Shown in pieces: positions 34,976 to 42,853 of a stretch of 64,000 bases of DNA. The notes under the pieces were generated by a model, which was not told the DNA's origin, did no database searches, and saw nothing but the letters and a program-made list of their open reading frames with translations. The position numbers and the translations under genes were made by a program. The stretch's first letter is position 1, and each line of letters opens with the position of its first letter. The DNA is from Nocardioides agariphilus. Lineage in GTDB: Bacteria > Actinomycetota > Actinomycetes > Propionibacteriales > Nocardioidaceae. Where the stretch lies: NCBI RefSeq assembly GCF_015352445.1, contig NZ_JADKPO010000009.1, positions 1 to 64,000 of the forward strand, given 5' to 3'.

Positions 34976-35671
34976 TCAACCGGCGATCGAGCGGCTGACC
35001 GCGCCGCGGAGCGAGTACGCCCACACCAGCAGTCCGGCAGCGCAGATGAGGCCACCCCAGACCGCGCCCTGGCTGGCGAACAGCGCCGCCAGCGGCACGA
35101 TCACCGCGAGCAGGGTCCACCAGCGCACGAGGCGGGCACGGATCAAGGCGATGACCGACAGCGGCACCCCGATCACGAAGCCCGCCATCGCGGCGATCCC
35201 GAAGCCGGGAACACCCCACATCGTGGACTCCATGTAGGACTCGACCGCCTGGGTGCCCTCGAGCCCGAACTCGTGGCCGATGGCCGAGGCGTACCAGTCG
35301 GTGATCAGCATGCCGGGCAGCGTGACCATGCCGGCGAACGCGAGCAGGGCCGCGACGTTGGCCAGCCATGCACCCTTGCCGCGGACCAGCCCGGCGCCCA
35401 AGAAGGCGGGGAGGATCCAGAAGGCGTAGGCCCAGTGGTAGCCCGTGGACTTCCACTGCAAGGGGCTCGGGTTCTCGATGTAGATCTTGATCATCTCGCT
35501 GCCGTTGATCCCTGCGGCGGGGTCGCCGACGGCACCGACGATCGTGAAGGCCGCGGCGAGCACGGGGGCCGCGACCAGGAGGGTACGGCGGGCCGTGACG
35601 GCCGAGGAGCGGGGCGCCGCGGACGGCGTCGTGGTGGTCTCGTAGCTCTGGATCTGGGTCGAAGTCGTCAT
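34976..35671 (-). CDS. multi-spanning membrane protein of unknown function
   Basis: 231 residues, about six hydrophobic segments after a Thr/Ser-rich 28-residue cytoplasmic tail (TSTQIQSYETTTTPSAAPRS). Segments include VAAPVLAAAFTIVGAVG, YAFWILPAFLGAGLV, VAALLAFAGMVTLPGML, GFGIAAMAGFVIGVPLSVIALI, LLAVIVPLAALFAS and GGLICAAGLLVWAYSL. No family recognised. It sits next to a two-component pair, and both transcription units have the 13-mer ATCGGTCGCGCGA upstream, so it may be a target of that regulator. Confidence 0.7.
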   Translation of the reverse strand: MTTSTQIQSYETTTTPSAAPRSSAVTARRTLLVAAPVLAAAFTIVGAVGDPAAGINGSEMIKIYIENPSPLQWKSTGYHWAYAFWILPAFLGAGLVRGKGAWLANVAALLAFAGMVTLPGMLITDWYASAIGHEFGLEGTQAVESYMESTMWGVPGFGIAAMAGFVIGVPLSVIALIRARLVRWWTLLAVIVPLAALFASQGAVWGGLICAAGLLVWAYSLRGAVSRSIAG

Positions 35672-35690
35672 GGGAAGACTCTCTGACGAG

Positions 35691-35723
35691 ACCCCCTCGG
35701 CGCGGATCGGTCGCGCGAGGGGT
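35691..35723 (-). terminator. stem-loop downstream of the response regulator
   Basis: ACCCCCTCG (35691-35699) pairs with CGAGGGGT (35716-35723) with one bulge, and inner CGCG bases extend it. It begins 7 bases after the response-regulator stop on the minus strand. No T tract. Confidence 0.45.
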
Positions 35724-35730
35724 TTGCGCC

Positions 35731-36411
35731 TCAGCCGAGCGACTGATCTTCGGCGCCGGGGACCACGACGCCGTTCTCGTAGGCGAAGATCACCGCTTGC
35801 ACGCGGTCGCGCAGGCCGAGCTTGGTCAGCACGTTGCTGACGTGGGTCTTGGTGGTGCCCTCGGAGACGAACAGGCGCGCGCCGATGTCGAGGTTGGACA
35901 GCCCGCGAGCGAGCAGGCCGAGGACCTCCAGCTCGCGCGGGGTGAGCTGGGCCAGGCGTACGTCGTGGGTCCGGGTCGCCGGATCGGCCCGGCGTACGAA
36001 CGCGTCGATCACGCGCCGTGTCACTCCCGGAGCGAGCAGCGAGTCACCGGCGGCGACCACGCGGATCGCCGCGGCGAGCTCCTCGGCGGGCGCATCCTTG
36101 AGCAGGAAGCCGGACGCCCCGGCGCGTAGCGCCTCGAAGACGTACTCGTCGAGGTCGAAGGTCGTCAGCACCAGTACGTGCGTGGCGACTCCGGCCTCGA
36201 CCAGCCGCCGGGTTGCGGCGAGACCGTCGAGCACGGGCATCCGGATGTCCATCAGCGTGACGTCCGGCTGCAGGCGCGTGACGATGTCGATGGCCTCCTG
36301 GCCGTTGGACGCCTCACCCACGACCTCGAGGTCGGGCTCGGCCTCGAGCAGCGACCTGAAGCCGGCTCGCACCATCCCCTGGTCGTCGCAGATGACAAGA
36401 CGCGTGGTCAT
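35731..36411 (-). CDS. NarL/FixJ-type response regulator
   Basis: 226 residues. Receiver: acidic pair CDD (8-10), phospho-Asp55 in VTLMDIRMP, Thr in LTTFDLDEY and Lys105 in FLLKDAP. The C-terminal LuxR HTH reads LTPRELEVLGLLARGLSNLDIG with recognition helix VSEGTTKTHVSNVLTKL. This is the common actinobacterial partner of HisKA_3 kinases. Its ATG overlaps the kinase stop (ATGA at 36408-36411). Likely targets are its own operon and the neighbouring membrane protein gene. Confidence 0.92.
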   Translation of the reverse strand: MTTRLVICDDQGMVRAGFRSLLEAEPDLEVVGEASNGQEAIDIVTRLQPDVTLMDIRMPVLDGLAATRRLVEAGVATHVLVLTTFDLDEYVFEALRAGASGFLLKDAPAEELAAAIRVVAAGDSLLAPGVTRRVIDAFVRRADPATRTHDVRLAQLTPRELEVLGLLARGLSNLDIGARLFVSEGTTKTHVSNVLTKLGLRDRVQAVIFAYENGVVVPGAEDQSLG

Positions 36412-37526
36412 TCGGGTCCCTTCAAAGGCAGATGGGCGACGAGGCGGGTGCCACCGCCACCTCCGGGCGCAGGCTCGAGGCGCACCGTGCCGCCGTAGAG
36501 AGCCACCCGCTCGCGGATGCCGACCAGGCCGTGGCCGCCCGACGACGGCGGGTCCGACAGCCCTCGGCCGTCGTCGGCGACCTCGATGTCGAGTCTGGCC
36601 GGTGTCCAGCGCAACGAGACCCGGACGTGTTGGGCGCCGCTGTGACGCAGGGCGTTGGTGAGGCCCTCCTGGGCGATCCGGTACGCCGCGAGGTCGAGGC
36701 CAGGGCTCAGCTCGACCGGCTCTCCCTCGACGTGCAACGTGGCGGTGAGGTCGCCCGTGGTGGCCTGCTCGACCAGGCGGTCGAGTTCCGAGAGACCGGG
36801 CTGCGGGGCGAGCGAGGCGGACTCCCCGCTGCTGCGCAGCACCCCGAACAGCCGCCTCATCTCGGCGAGGGCCTCGCGTGCCGTGGCCTCGACGGCGGCG
36901 AGGTCCTCGGCCTCGCGCGCCTGCTCGGGGCCGAGGCGACGGCGTACGGCCTGGGTCTGGATCGTCACCACGCTGATGGAGTGGGACACGATGTCGTGCA
37001 GCTCGCGCGCGATGCGGGTGCGTTCCTCCTGGGCGATCCGGGCGGCCTCGACCTCCAGCCGCGCCGCGCGCGCCAGGGCCTCCTCGGTGGCCGCGGCGCG
37101 TTGTCGGGTGATCTGGCCGACGGCCCACGGCCCGGCGAAGAAGACCAGGGCGGCGGCCGCGTCGCTGAACTCGAAGGAGTCGCGCACCGAAACCGCGAGG
37201 AACGGCACGATCACGATCGCCAGACCCGCGTAGGACTGCGGCGGCCGCGTCTCGTACCCCACCGTGAAGCAGACCAGTACCAGCGACAGCAGCGTCGTGA
37301 ACTGCCCCTCGGGGTTGGTGGCGATGTTGACCGCGACCACGATCGCGGCCACGGCGAGGGGTGCGCGGCGGCGCCATGCCAGAGACGCCATCGCGATGGC
37401 GCCCAGCACCGGGCGCCACCACGGCGCATCGCTGGGGCCGAACGCCTCGCCCAGCGTGAGCGCCACGAACACCGCGGCGATGCAGGCGTCGAGGAGGGGT
37501 GGCTTGAGGGCCGCGAGTCGGGTCAC
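36408..37526 (-). CDS. sensor histidine kinase (HisKA_3 type)
   Basis: 372 residues. N-terminal membrane region with about five hydrophobic spans (CIAAVFVALTLGEAFG, VLGAIAMASLAW, LAVAAIVVAVNIAT, LLSLVLVCFTVG, AGLAIVIVPFLAV), a coiled linker, dimerisation helix with the phospho-His177 in RELHDIVSHSISVV, and the HATPase domain (AQEGLTNALRHSGA, VADDGRGL, GHGLVGIRERV). No separate sensor domain, so the stimulus is probably in the membrane. GTG start at 37526 with TAGCGT 8 bases upstream. Confidence 0.9.
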   Translation of the reverse strand: MTRLAALKPPLLDACIAAVFVALTLGEAFGPSDAPWWRPVLGAIAMASLAWRRRAPLAVAAIVVAVNIATNPEGQFTTLLSLVLVCFTVGYETRPPQSYAGLAIVIVPFLAVSVRDSFEFSDAAAALVFFAGPWAVGQITRQRAAATEEALARAARLEVEAARIAQEERTRIARELHDIVSHSISVVTIQTQAVRRRLGPEQAREAEDLAAVEATAREALAEMRRLFGVLRSSGESASLAPQPGLSELDRLVEQATTGDLTATLHVEGEPVELSPGLDLAAYRIAQEGLTNALRHSGAQHVRVSLRWTPARLDIEVADDGRGLSDPPSSGGHGLVGIRERVALYGGTVRLEPAPGGGGGTRLVAHLPLKGPE

Positions 37527-37534
37527 GCAGAGGA

Positions 37535-37540
37535 ACGCTA
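37535..37540 (-). promoter_or_regulatory. -10 box of the kinase-regulator operon
   Basis: TAGCGT on the minus strand, 8 bases before the GTG at 37526. Confidence 0.4.
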
Positions 37541-37560
37541 GGCGAACAAGGCCCTGCGCA

Positions 37561-37580
37561 CATCGGTCGCGCGACCGATG
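37561..37580. promoter_or_regulatory. perfect 20-bp palindrome upstream of the kinase gene
   Basis: CATCGGTCGCGCGACCGATG, fully self-complementary, 35 bp upstream of the kinase start and next to its -35 region. Its first 13 positions after C recur at 35706-35718 before the membrane-protein gene. Candidate operator. Confidence 0.5.
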
Positions 37581-37649
37581 AGCGCGGTGGGTTGCTCGGC
37601 CGGGCCGTGATTTCGAGGGCCTCCTGAACCTCGGGTAACCTTCCCGGCG

Positions 37650-37739
37650 GTGGCGTGTCCGAGCGGCCTAAGGAGAACGCCTCGAAAGCGTTTGTGGGCG
37701 CAAGTCCACCGCGGGTTCAAATCCCGCCGCCACCGCCAC
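37650..37739 (+). tRNA. tRNA-Ser (anticodon CGA)
   Basis: 90 nt including an encoded CCA (37737-37739). Acceptor GGTGGCG pairs with CGCCACC (37729-37735); anticodon stem AACGC/GCGTT with loop CTCGAAA, anticodon CGA at 37684-37686; a long variable arm (TGTGGGCGCAAGTCCAC region) marks a class II serine tRNA; T arm GCGGG-TTCAAAT-CCCGC. Reads UCG codons, which are frequent in this genome. Confidence 0.97.
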
Positions 37740-37753
37740 GGTTTCTCGCGGCA

Positions 37754-37797
37754 ACGTCATACGTTCTGGTCGCTATAGCGACCAGAACGTATGACGT
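37754..37797. terminator. perfect 44-bp palindrome between tRNA-Ser and the convergent hydrolase gene
   Basis: Two 22-base arms with no loop: starts ACGTCATACGTTCTGG, centre CGCTATAGCG, ends CCAGAACGTATGACGT. It is symmetric to the base and unusually AT-containing for this genome. Position between two convergent units suggests a bidirectional terminator; a recombination or integration scar next to the tRNA is the alternative. Confidence 0.7.
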
Positions 37798-37819
37798 CCC
37801 GGAGCAGCCCGGTCGTCCG

Positions 37820-38647
37820 TCATGCGACGGGGGCGACCAGGTGGCCGAGGCCGAGCAACCTCAGCGTGCGCGCCAACGCCCGGCCCATGCCGACGGCCGC
37901 GACGTCATCGAGCAGCTCGTCGCGCTCGGGACCGTCGGTGAAGCAGTGCACGACCACAGCGTCCTGTGACCCCGGAAGCAGGACCCCGCCATCGTGGCGG
38001 ACGCCACCGACAGAGCCTGACTTGTGGGCGAACGGCGTCTCGTCGACCAGGTGCCGGGCCAGCGAGTCGCGGTGCCACTGCTGCTCCAGCATCGCCCGCG
38101 CGACGGCGTGTGAGGGCGAGGAGACCATCCGCGAGACCGCGTCAGCGTGCTCGCGGGGCACGACCACGCTGAGCCCGGCGCGCGACGGCAGTGCGGGTGA
38201 GGCGTCCCACGAGTCGCAACGCGGGTCGGAGTGCCTTCCCGTCACCCAGCGCCGCATCCGCGACGAGCCACCCGCTGCGGCCAGCGCGTCGTTGACGACC
38301 TCGAGCCCCCCGAGGGTGTCGACGACGGCGTTGGTGGCCGTGTTGTCGGAGAGTGCGGTCATCAGCTGTGCGACGGCGTGCAGTGGCACGGTCACCGGGA
38401 GCGGCCAGCTCTTGAGGACTCCGTCGCCCTCGGCGAGGTGCTCGCTGGTCACGGTGACCGGCTGGTCCCACGCGAGGCGGGTCGAGGCCTGCTCCAGCAG
38501 GAACGTCTTGATCGTCGAGGCTCCGCTGTAGGCCAGGTCTCCGCGCACGTCCACGTCGAGGTCGCGCCAGCGGAGTACGAGCGACCAGGCCTCGACGCCG
38601 GCCAGCTCGTGGTCCCAGATCGCGATGACGTCGTCGGCGAGGGCCAT
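37820..38647 (-). CDS. class A beta-lactamase-fold serine hydrolase, cytoplasmic
   Basis: 275 residues. Active-site motifs of the penicillin-binding/beta-lactamase fold: SxxK as STIK (Ser44, Lys47), SDN at 100-102 (LSDNTATN) and a KSG triad near HKSGSVGG. There is no signal peptide, unlike true beta-lactamases, so the protein probably hydrolyses an intracellular ester or amide, or has a peptide function not yet known. The third motif has Ser in place of Thr (KSG for KTG), still common in the family. ATG at 38647 with TAGCGT 7 bases upstream. Followed by the 44-bp palindrome. Confidence 0.83.
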   Translation of the reverse strand: MALADDVIAIWDHELAGVEAWSLVLRWRDLDVDVRGDLAYSGASTIKTFLLEQASTRLAWDQPVTVTSEHLAEGDGVLKSWPLPVTVPLHAVAQLMTALSDNTATNAVVDTLGGLEVVNDALAAAGGSSRMRRWVTGRHSDPRCDSWDASPALPSRAGLSVVVPREHADAVSRMVSSPSHAVARAMLEQQWHRDSLARHLVDETPFAHKSGSVGGVRHDGGVLLPGSQDAVVVHCFTDGPERDELLDDVAAVGMGRALARTLRLLGLGHLVAPVA

Positions 38648-38654
38648 GGCGCGA

Positions 38655-38660
38655 ACGCTA
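38655..38660 (-). promoter_or_regulatory. -10 box of the serine hydrolase gene
   Basis: TAGCGT on the minus strand, 7 bases before the ATG at 38647; leaderless spacing. It lies just before the end of the upstream HAD gene. Confidence 0.4.
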
Positions 38661-39314
38661 GACGAGGGCCGCCCTGAGCCGCTCGAGGGACTCCTCGACC
38701 TGCGTCGGGTCGAACCAGACAGCGGTCATGCCGGCGGCTGTCGCACCTTCGACGTTGGGCAGCTGGTCGTCGAGGAACACGACGGCTGACGCAGGCACGC
38801 CGAGCTCGGCGATCGCCCTCTCGAACGCCTCCGGCTGTGGCTTGAGCACGCCGGCGTGGGACAGGTCGATGAGCGGGTCGAAGCGCTGGATCACCGTCAT
38901 CCGGTCCCGCCACTCCTGGGGGTGGAACTTGGCGAGGTCGTTGGTCAGCGCTGCCACCCGAAGCTCGCGATGCCCGAGCTCGTCGATCAGGGCGACGATC
39001 TCCGGGCGTACGACGACGTCCTCGGGTCGCTCGTAGAGCGTGCGCATGAACGTGAACGTCGGGTCCTCGCTGTCGGGGTGCAGCTCCGCGGCGCGTCGGT
39101 GCCAGTAGTCGCGCTCGGTGATCTCGCCGCTCTGCGACAGCTCCCACAGCTCGTCGTTGTTGTCCGGGTCGAAGGGCCCCATCCAGTCGCGACCGTGTTC
39201 ATGACTGGCGAGCTCGAAGGGCGTGCGGATGACGACGCCGCCGAAGTCGAAGAGCACGACCTGCACCTGGTTGCGAGACGGCGCGACCTCCTCCGCCAGC
39301 GAACGACTACTCAT
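38658..39314 (-). CDS. HAD superfamily hydrolase
   Basis: 218 residues, subfamily IA. Motif I LFDFGGVVIRT (nucleophile Asp23; the second acid is Gly, i.e. DFGG instead of DxD, as in YihX-type proteins), motif II LTNDL, motif III lysine in VLKPQPEAFE and motif IV FLDDQLPN. These are small-molecule phosphatases or epoxide-hydrolase-domain relatives; substrate unknown. It overlaps the zinc-ribbon gene by 8 bp (39307-39314), so the two are coupled. With the aryl-phosphate cluster starting 300 bp away it could be a second phosphatase, but nothing proves that. Confidence 0.85.
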   Translation of the reverse strand: MSSRSLAEEVAPSRNQVQVVLFDFGGVVIRTPFELASHEHGRDWMGPFDPDNNDELWELSQSGEITERDYWHRRAAELHPDSEDPTFTFMRTLYERPEDVVVRPEIVALIDELGHRELRVAALTNDLAKFHPQEWRDRMTVIQRFDPLIDLSHAGVLKPQPEAFERAIAELGVPASAVVFLDDQLPNVEGATAAGMTAVWFDPTQVEESLERLRAALV

Positions 39315-39564
39315 GCGGCGCCTCGGGCCCGATCATCCGCTCCACCTTCGTCACGTCACCGCTCCAGGAGCACGCACCACACCTCGTGTGGAAGGTGCGG
39401 TGCTCACCCTCCCAGTACTCGACGGCGATCGACCCGGGCTTGTCGAGCGAGACGCCGCAAGAGGGGCAGTACGCCGGCGCGTCCTGAGTGTGGGCCACGC
39501 GATCAGGGTCCCACCAGTGCGCGCCCGACAGTCGTCGGTCGGTGACGGGATCGGGCACCTCCAC
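39307..39564 (-). CDS. 85-aa zinc-ribbon protein
   Basis: Two CxxC pairs, CPSCG (33-37) and CGAC (around 62-65), separated by ~27 residues with an aromatic segment (VEYWEGEHRTFHTRC), the layout of a one-zinc ribbon. The N-terminus GAHWWDPDRVAHTQD is Trp-rich. Family and function not recognised. It is co-directional with and overlapping the HAD gene, and follows the Rieske oxygenase gene after 60 bp. Confidence 0.65.
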   Translation of the reverse strand: MEVPDPVTDRRLSGAHWWDPDRVAHTQDAPAYCPSCGVSLDKPGSIAVEYWEGEHRTFHTRCGACSWSGDVTKVERMIGPEAPHE

Positions 39565-39624
39565 GTGGTTGCTCCACGCCGGTTCCTTGCGGTAGCGCCG
39601 CTCGGGTTGGGTGCTCAGGGCGGC

Positions 39625-40959
39625 TCACTCCCTCGCCAGGCGCTTGCGGCGGGCGACCTCGGCAGCAGAGTTCTCGATCATCTCGTCGGCCCTGGCCACG
39701 GTCCACGTGTCGTCTCCGCGCAGGGTGGCCGCCTCGACGTACAGCTTCTTCAGCGTGTCCATCGCGGGGGAGTAGCGCATCGAGCCGCCGGATACCCATG
39801 ACAAGGCGAACTCGGTGTAGTCGACGCCGAACTTGTCCTTCTCGCAGGGGAGCTCGATGCGGTCGTGCGGCTCGCGGGTGAAGCCCACGGTCGGGTCCTG
39901 GCCCTCGGCGACCAGACCCATCTGCTCGCGGAACATCTTGCGCAGCATGATCACACCGATGTCGGACTTGCCCAGGTGCTCGGCTGTGCGGTCGTTGATG
40001 TCGCCCTGCGTCACCCAGGCCATGATGTCTTGGCCCTCGATGTAGTCGACGATGTGCTCGCCCCTGTCATCGAGCCAGGGGAACTCGTAGTCGACCGGGT
40101 AGACCTGCTGCGGGAAGTCCGTCATCCCCGGTGGCTGGTGGCTGGTGTAGAACGCCACCCAGGTGTGGTTGTCGTCGACCGGTACGCGGATCTGCATCTG
40201 CTCGATGCCGGCGCCGCCGACTCGCATGCAGTAGGGGAAGACGAGCGGGTGACCGACGGCCCAGTCGTCGTTGTCCTCGGAGTTGCCCTGGAGGACACGA
40301 CGCTTGAGGATGCCCCACTCCATCTCGTCGAAGCCGACCTTCATGTGCCGCTTCTGGAAGCCGGGCGGCGCCAGGAAGCCTTGCTGCTCGCCGAGGAACT
40401 TGAAGTAGCGCCCGTGCAGCCACTCCACGTGGTGCGGGTCGACGGAGTTCTCCATGATCTGCAGCCAGTTGCAGGGGAGCAGCGTCCAGCCGCAGTCCTT
40501 GAAGCCCTCGTCGACGTAGACGTCGAACTTCGGCAGCTCGGGGGCGGGATCCGGGCCGATGTAGGCCCACACCATGCCCCCGAGTGCCTCGGCCTTGCCG
40601 GCGAACGCCTGAATCCGATTGGCGAACGTCGAGTCCTCCGGCTCCGCCGGTTGGTCGAGGCACTGGCCGGTGTGGTCGAAGAGCCACCCGTGGTAGCCGC
40701 AGCGCAGCCCCTCCTCCTCGACCACCCCGTAGACCAGCGACGCGCGTCGGTGGGGGCAGTGCTCCTGCACGATCCCGTAGGTGCCCTTGGGTCCCTTCCA
40801 GAGCGCGAAGTTCTCGCCGAGCAGCCGCACCTTCTTGATCGGCCACTCGTCGAGCTCGCGGACGAACGCCACGGGATACCAGTAGCGGCGCAGCATCTCG
40901 CCCATCGGGGTCCCGGGCCCCACCTGGGTGAGCTGCTCGTTCAGCTCCTGCTTGAGCAC
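39625..40959 (-). CDS. Rieske non-heme iron ring-hydroxylating oxygenase, alpha subunit
   Basis: 444 residues, phthalate-4,5-dioxygenase/vanillate-demethylase type (single subunit). Rieske cluster: CPHRRAS (Cys68, His70) and CGYHGW (Cys87, His90). Catalytic iron: NSVDPHHVEWLH with Asp174, His177, His182, and a later acid in GQDIMAWVTQGDIND. It hydroxylates or demethylates an aromatic with O2. The GTG at 40959 is preceded by AAGGAG (40965-40970, minus strand), so the longer frame from 40977 is rejected. It ends the minus-strand operon with the two PEP-synthase-like subunits and phosphatase; the ferredoxin partner is at 54904. Substrate inferred: an aryl phosphate. Confidence 0.92.
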   Translation of the reverse strand: MLKQELNEQLTQVGPGTPMGEMLRRYWYPVAFVRELDEWPIKKVRLLGENFALWKGPKGTYGIVQEHCPHRRASLVYGVVEEEGLRCGYHGWLFDHTGQCLDQPAEPEDSTFANRIQAFAGKAEALGGMVWAYIGPDPAPELPKFDVYVDEGFKDCGWTLLPCNWLQIMENSVDPHHVEWLHGRYFKFLGEQQGFLAPPGFQKRHMKVGFDEMEWGILKRRVLQGNSEDNDDWAVGHPLVFPYCMRVGGAGIEQMQIRVPVDDNHTWVAFYTSHQPPGMTDFPQQVYPVDYEFPWLDDRGEHIVDYIEGQDIMAWVTQGDINDRTAEHLGKSDIGVIMLRKMFREQMGLVAEGQDPTVGFTREPHDRIELPCEKDKFGVDYTEFALSWVSGGSMRYSPAMDTLKKLYVEAATLRGDDTWTVARADEMIENSAAEVARRKRLARE

Positions 40960-40978
40960 TGTTACTCCTTTGCGCACT

Positions 40979-41022
40979 GGGTTTCGAGACAGGCGCTGGC
41001 GCGCCTTCCTGAACCAGCGAAA
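40979..41022. repeat. REP-like element (variant 2) between oxygenase and kinase subunit genes
   Basis: GGGTTTCGAGACAGGCGCTGG then CGCGCCTTCCTGAACCAGCG: one complete unit with hairpin core AGGCGC/GCGCCT. It lies inside the minus-strand operon, between the stop at 41026 and the oxygenase Shine-Dalgarno. Confidence 0.8.
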
Positions 41023-41025
41023 TGA

Positions 41026-42831
41026 CTAGAGCTTGGTGACCTTGCCGGTGTTGCCGTCGACACGGATCATGTCGCCGGTGGCGATGGACGTCGTGGCCTG
41101 GCCGGTGCCGGTGACGGCGGGGACGCCGTACTCGCGGCAGACGATCGCGGCGTGTGACATCAGGCCGCCGATGTCGGTGACGGTTGCCTTGATCTTGGAG
41201 AACACCGGTGCCCACGAGGGCGCGGTGATCGGGGCGACCAGGATCTCGCCGTCCCTGACGTCGCCGATGTCGTCGGCATTGAACACCACGCGGGCGGGGC
41301 CCTCGGCCACTCCGGGCGAGGCTGCCATGCCGGTGATGGCACCGCCCTCGTCGGGGTTGAGCCACATGTCGATCGAGTCGGTCGTGATCCCCCAGAGCAT
41401 GATCGTGAAGGGCTCGGTGACGACTGCGGGCGGTGGGCCGAGAGCCTTGGGCGGGCGGGACTTCTGCAGCGCCTCGACGATCGCGCGGCGCTTGGTCACC
41501 TTGTTCGGCCAGTAGTGCGGGCCGGCGGGCGAGGCGCCCACCGCCCACGCGGAGTACAGATCGAACAGGAGGTTGTCCATCTCCTCACGACGCACGAAGT
41601 AGACGTCGTCGGCCTGGGTGAAGAAGCCCTCCTTGACCAGCATTTCGCCGAGCTCGCGCGACTTCTTCCAGAACGTCGACATCGACCAGTGCTCGATGTA
41701 GAAGTTGTGGTTCTCGACGTAGGGGAACACCGTCCGCGCCAGGCCGAGCTTGCCGGCGAACGCCTCGCGGTCCTCGTCGGAGGCCAGCAGCTCGGAGTAC
41801 TCCTCGACGATCCGGTCGCGCTCGGCGCGGATCTCCTCGATGGGGCGCGAGATGTCCTCGCCTGCTTGGAGCTTGGCGATGTAGTCGGCGATGAAGCCGT
41901 AGGGCGTGGAGCGATCCTGCAGCCACGTCTTGTCGTAGTAGTAGAAGCCGGTCCCGGAGGAGAAGTTGAACCAAGGTTGAGAGATCTCGTCCCACGCTGC
42001 CAGCCACTCGCGCCCGGCATCGCTCTCCAGCACCGCGTGCACCTTGTCGACGTCGTCCGGGTTGGCGAACGCGTCGGCCACGCCGAGGTCGATCGCCTTC
42101 TGGGCAAGGTTCTTGAGCTCCTCGTTGGGCCGGAACAGGTCGACCTCGATGCCGGCGACCATCTTGGCGATCGCCAGGTCGGGGATCGAGGGGAAGGCCT
42201 GCTTGCAGAACCCGAAGAAGTCGAGGTACGCCGCGTAGCCGAGGTTGAGGAACTCGAAGTGGTACTGCCAGATCTTCTGCGCCAGGTCCTGGAAGCGGTG
42301 GTACTCCGCCTGCAGGTCCCAGCCGGTGCCGACGCCGCGCCCTGAGGTGACGATCTCGAGCGGCTCTACCTCCGGCAGAGGTGAGAAGTCGACCGACTCC
42401 AGCTCGGCGATGTTGGCCTTCACCTTCTCCAGCCAGTTGTCGTAGAGGCTGTCCCAGTTGGCGAAGTAGTGCCCTGCGCGCTCCATGAACTGCGGAACGC
42501 GTGCACCGATCTCGGCCTCGTCGGCGATACCGACGGGAGAGAAGTACGGGTAGCCGAGGTGCACGCGGAAGTCGATGCCGTTGGCGGGTGGCACCAGGTA
42601 GTGGCGCGAGTTGTACTGGCTCAGCGAGGCGATCGCGTACATCAGGTGGTCGGCGTCCCATGGGGACATCGCCCAACCCCAGTGCATCGAGTCCATGAAC
42701 CAGAACTGCTGGTCCTCGTAGTCACGGCGTCCCTCCGAGAACAGGACCGAGTAGGGGTACAGCTCCTCCCAACCCTCGGCGCCCTCCGGCGTCGGGAGCT
42801 CGAAGGGGCTGGGGAAACGGTTTTCGCCCAT
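41026..42831 (-). CDS. PEP-utilising phosphotransfer subunit, phenylphosphate synthase alpha-like
   Basis: 601 residues. Only the C-terminal ~110 residues are the PEP-utiliser mobile domain, with the phospho-histidine His560 in GGLMSHAAIVCREYGVPAVTG; before it stand AASPGVAEGPARVVFNADD and ILVAPITAPSWAPVFSKIKA. The long N-terminal part (WFMDSMHWGWAMSPWD..., NWLEKVKANI, YHFEFLNLGYAAYLDF) has no PEP barrel and probably binds the acceptor. This architecture is that of PpsA of anaerobic phenol degraders and CreH-type proteins: it moves the ATP-derived phosphoryl group onto a phenolic OH. SD and ATG are clear (AAGAAGG before 42831). Acts together with the next gene. Confidence 0.85.
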   Translation of the reverse strand: MGENRFPSPFELPTPEGAEGWEELYPYSVLFSEGRRDYEDQQFWFMDSMHWGWAMSPWDADHLMYAIASLSQYNSRHYLVPPANGIDFRVHLGYPYFSPVGIADEAEIGARVPQFMERAGHYFANWDSLYDNWLEKVKANIAELESVDFSPLPEVEPLEIVTSGRGVGTGWDLQAEYHRFQDLAQKIWQYHFEFLNLGYAAYLDFFGFCKQAFPSIPDLAIAKMVAGIEVDLFRPNEELKNLAQKAIDLGVADAFANPDDVDKVHAVLESDAGREWLAAWDEISQPWFNFSSGTGFYYYDKTWLQDRSTPYGFIADYIAKLQAGEDISRPIEEIRAERDRIVEEYSELLASDEDREAFAGKLGLARTVFPYVENHNFYIEHWSMSTFWKKSRELGEMLVKEGFFTQADDVYFVRREEMDNLLFDLYSAWAVGASPAGPHYWPNKVTKRRAIVEALQKSRPPKALGPPPAVVTEPFTIMLWGITTDSIDMWLNPDEGGAITGMAASPGVAEGPARVVFNADDIGDVRDGEILVAPITAPSWAPVFSKIKATVTDIGGLMSHAAIVCREYGVPAVTGTGQATTSIATGDMIRVDGNTGKVTKL

Positions 42832-42853
42832 TGCTGCTTCCTTCTTCTCGGAC

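Noticed and set aside
37820-38647. Antibiotic resistance beta-lactamase
   Set aside because: Active-site motifs fit the fold, but there is no signal peptide and no resistance context, so resistance is not claimed.
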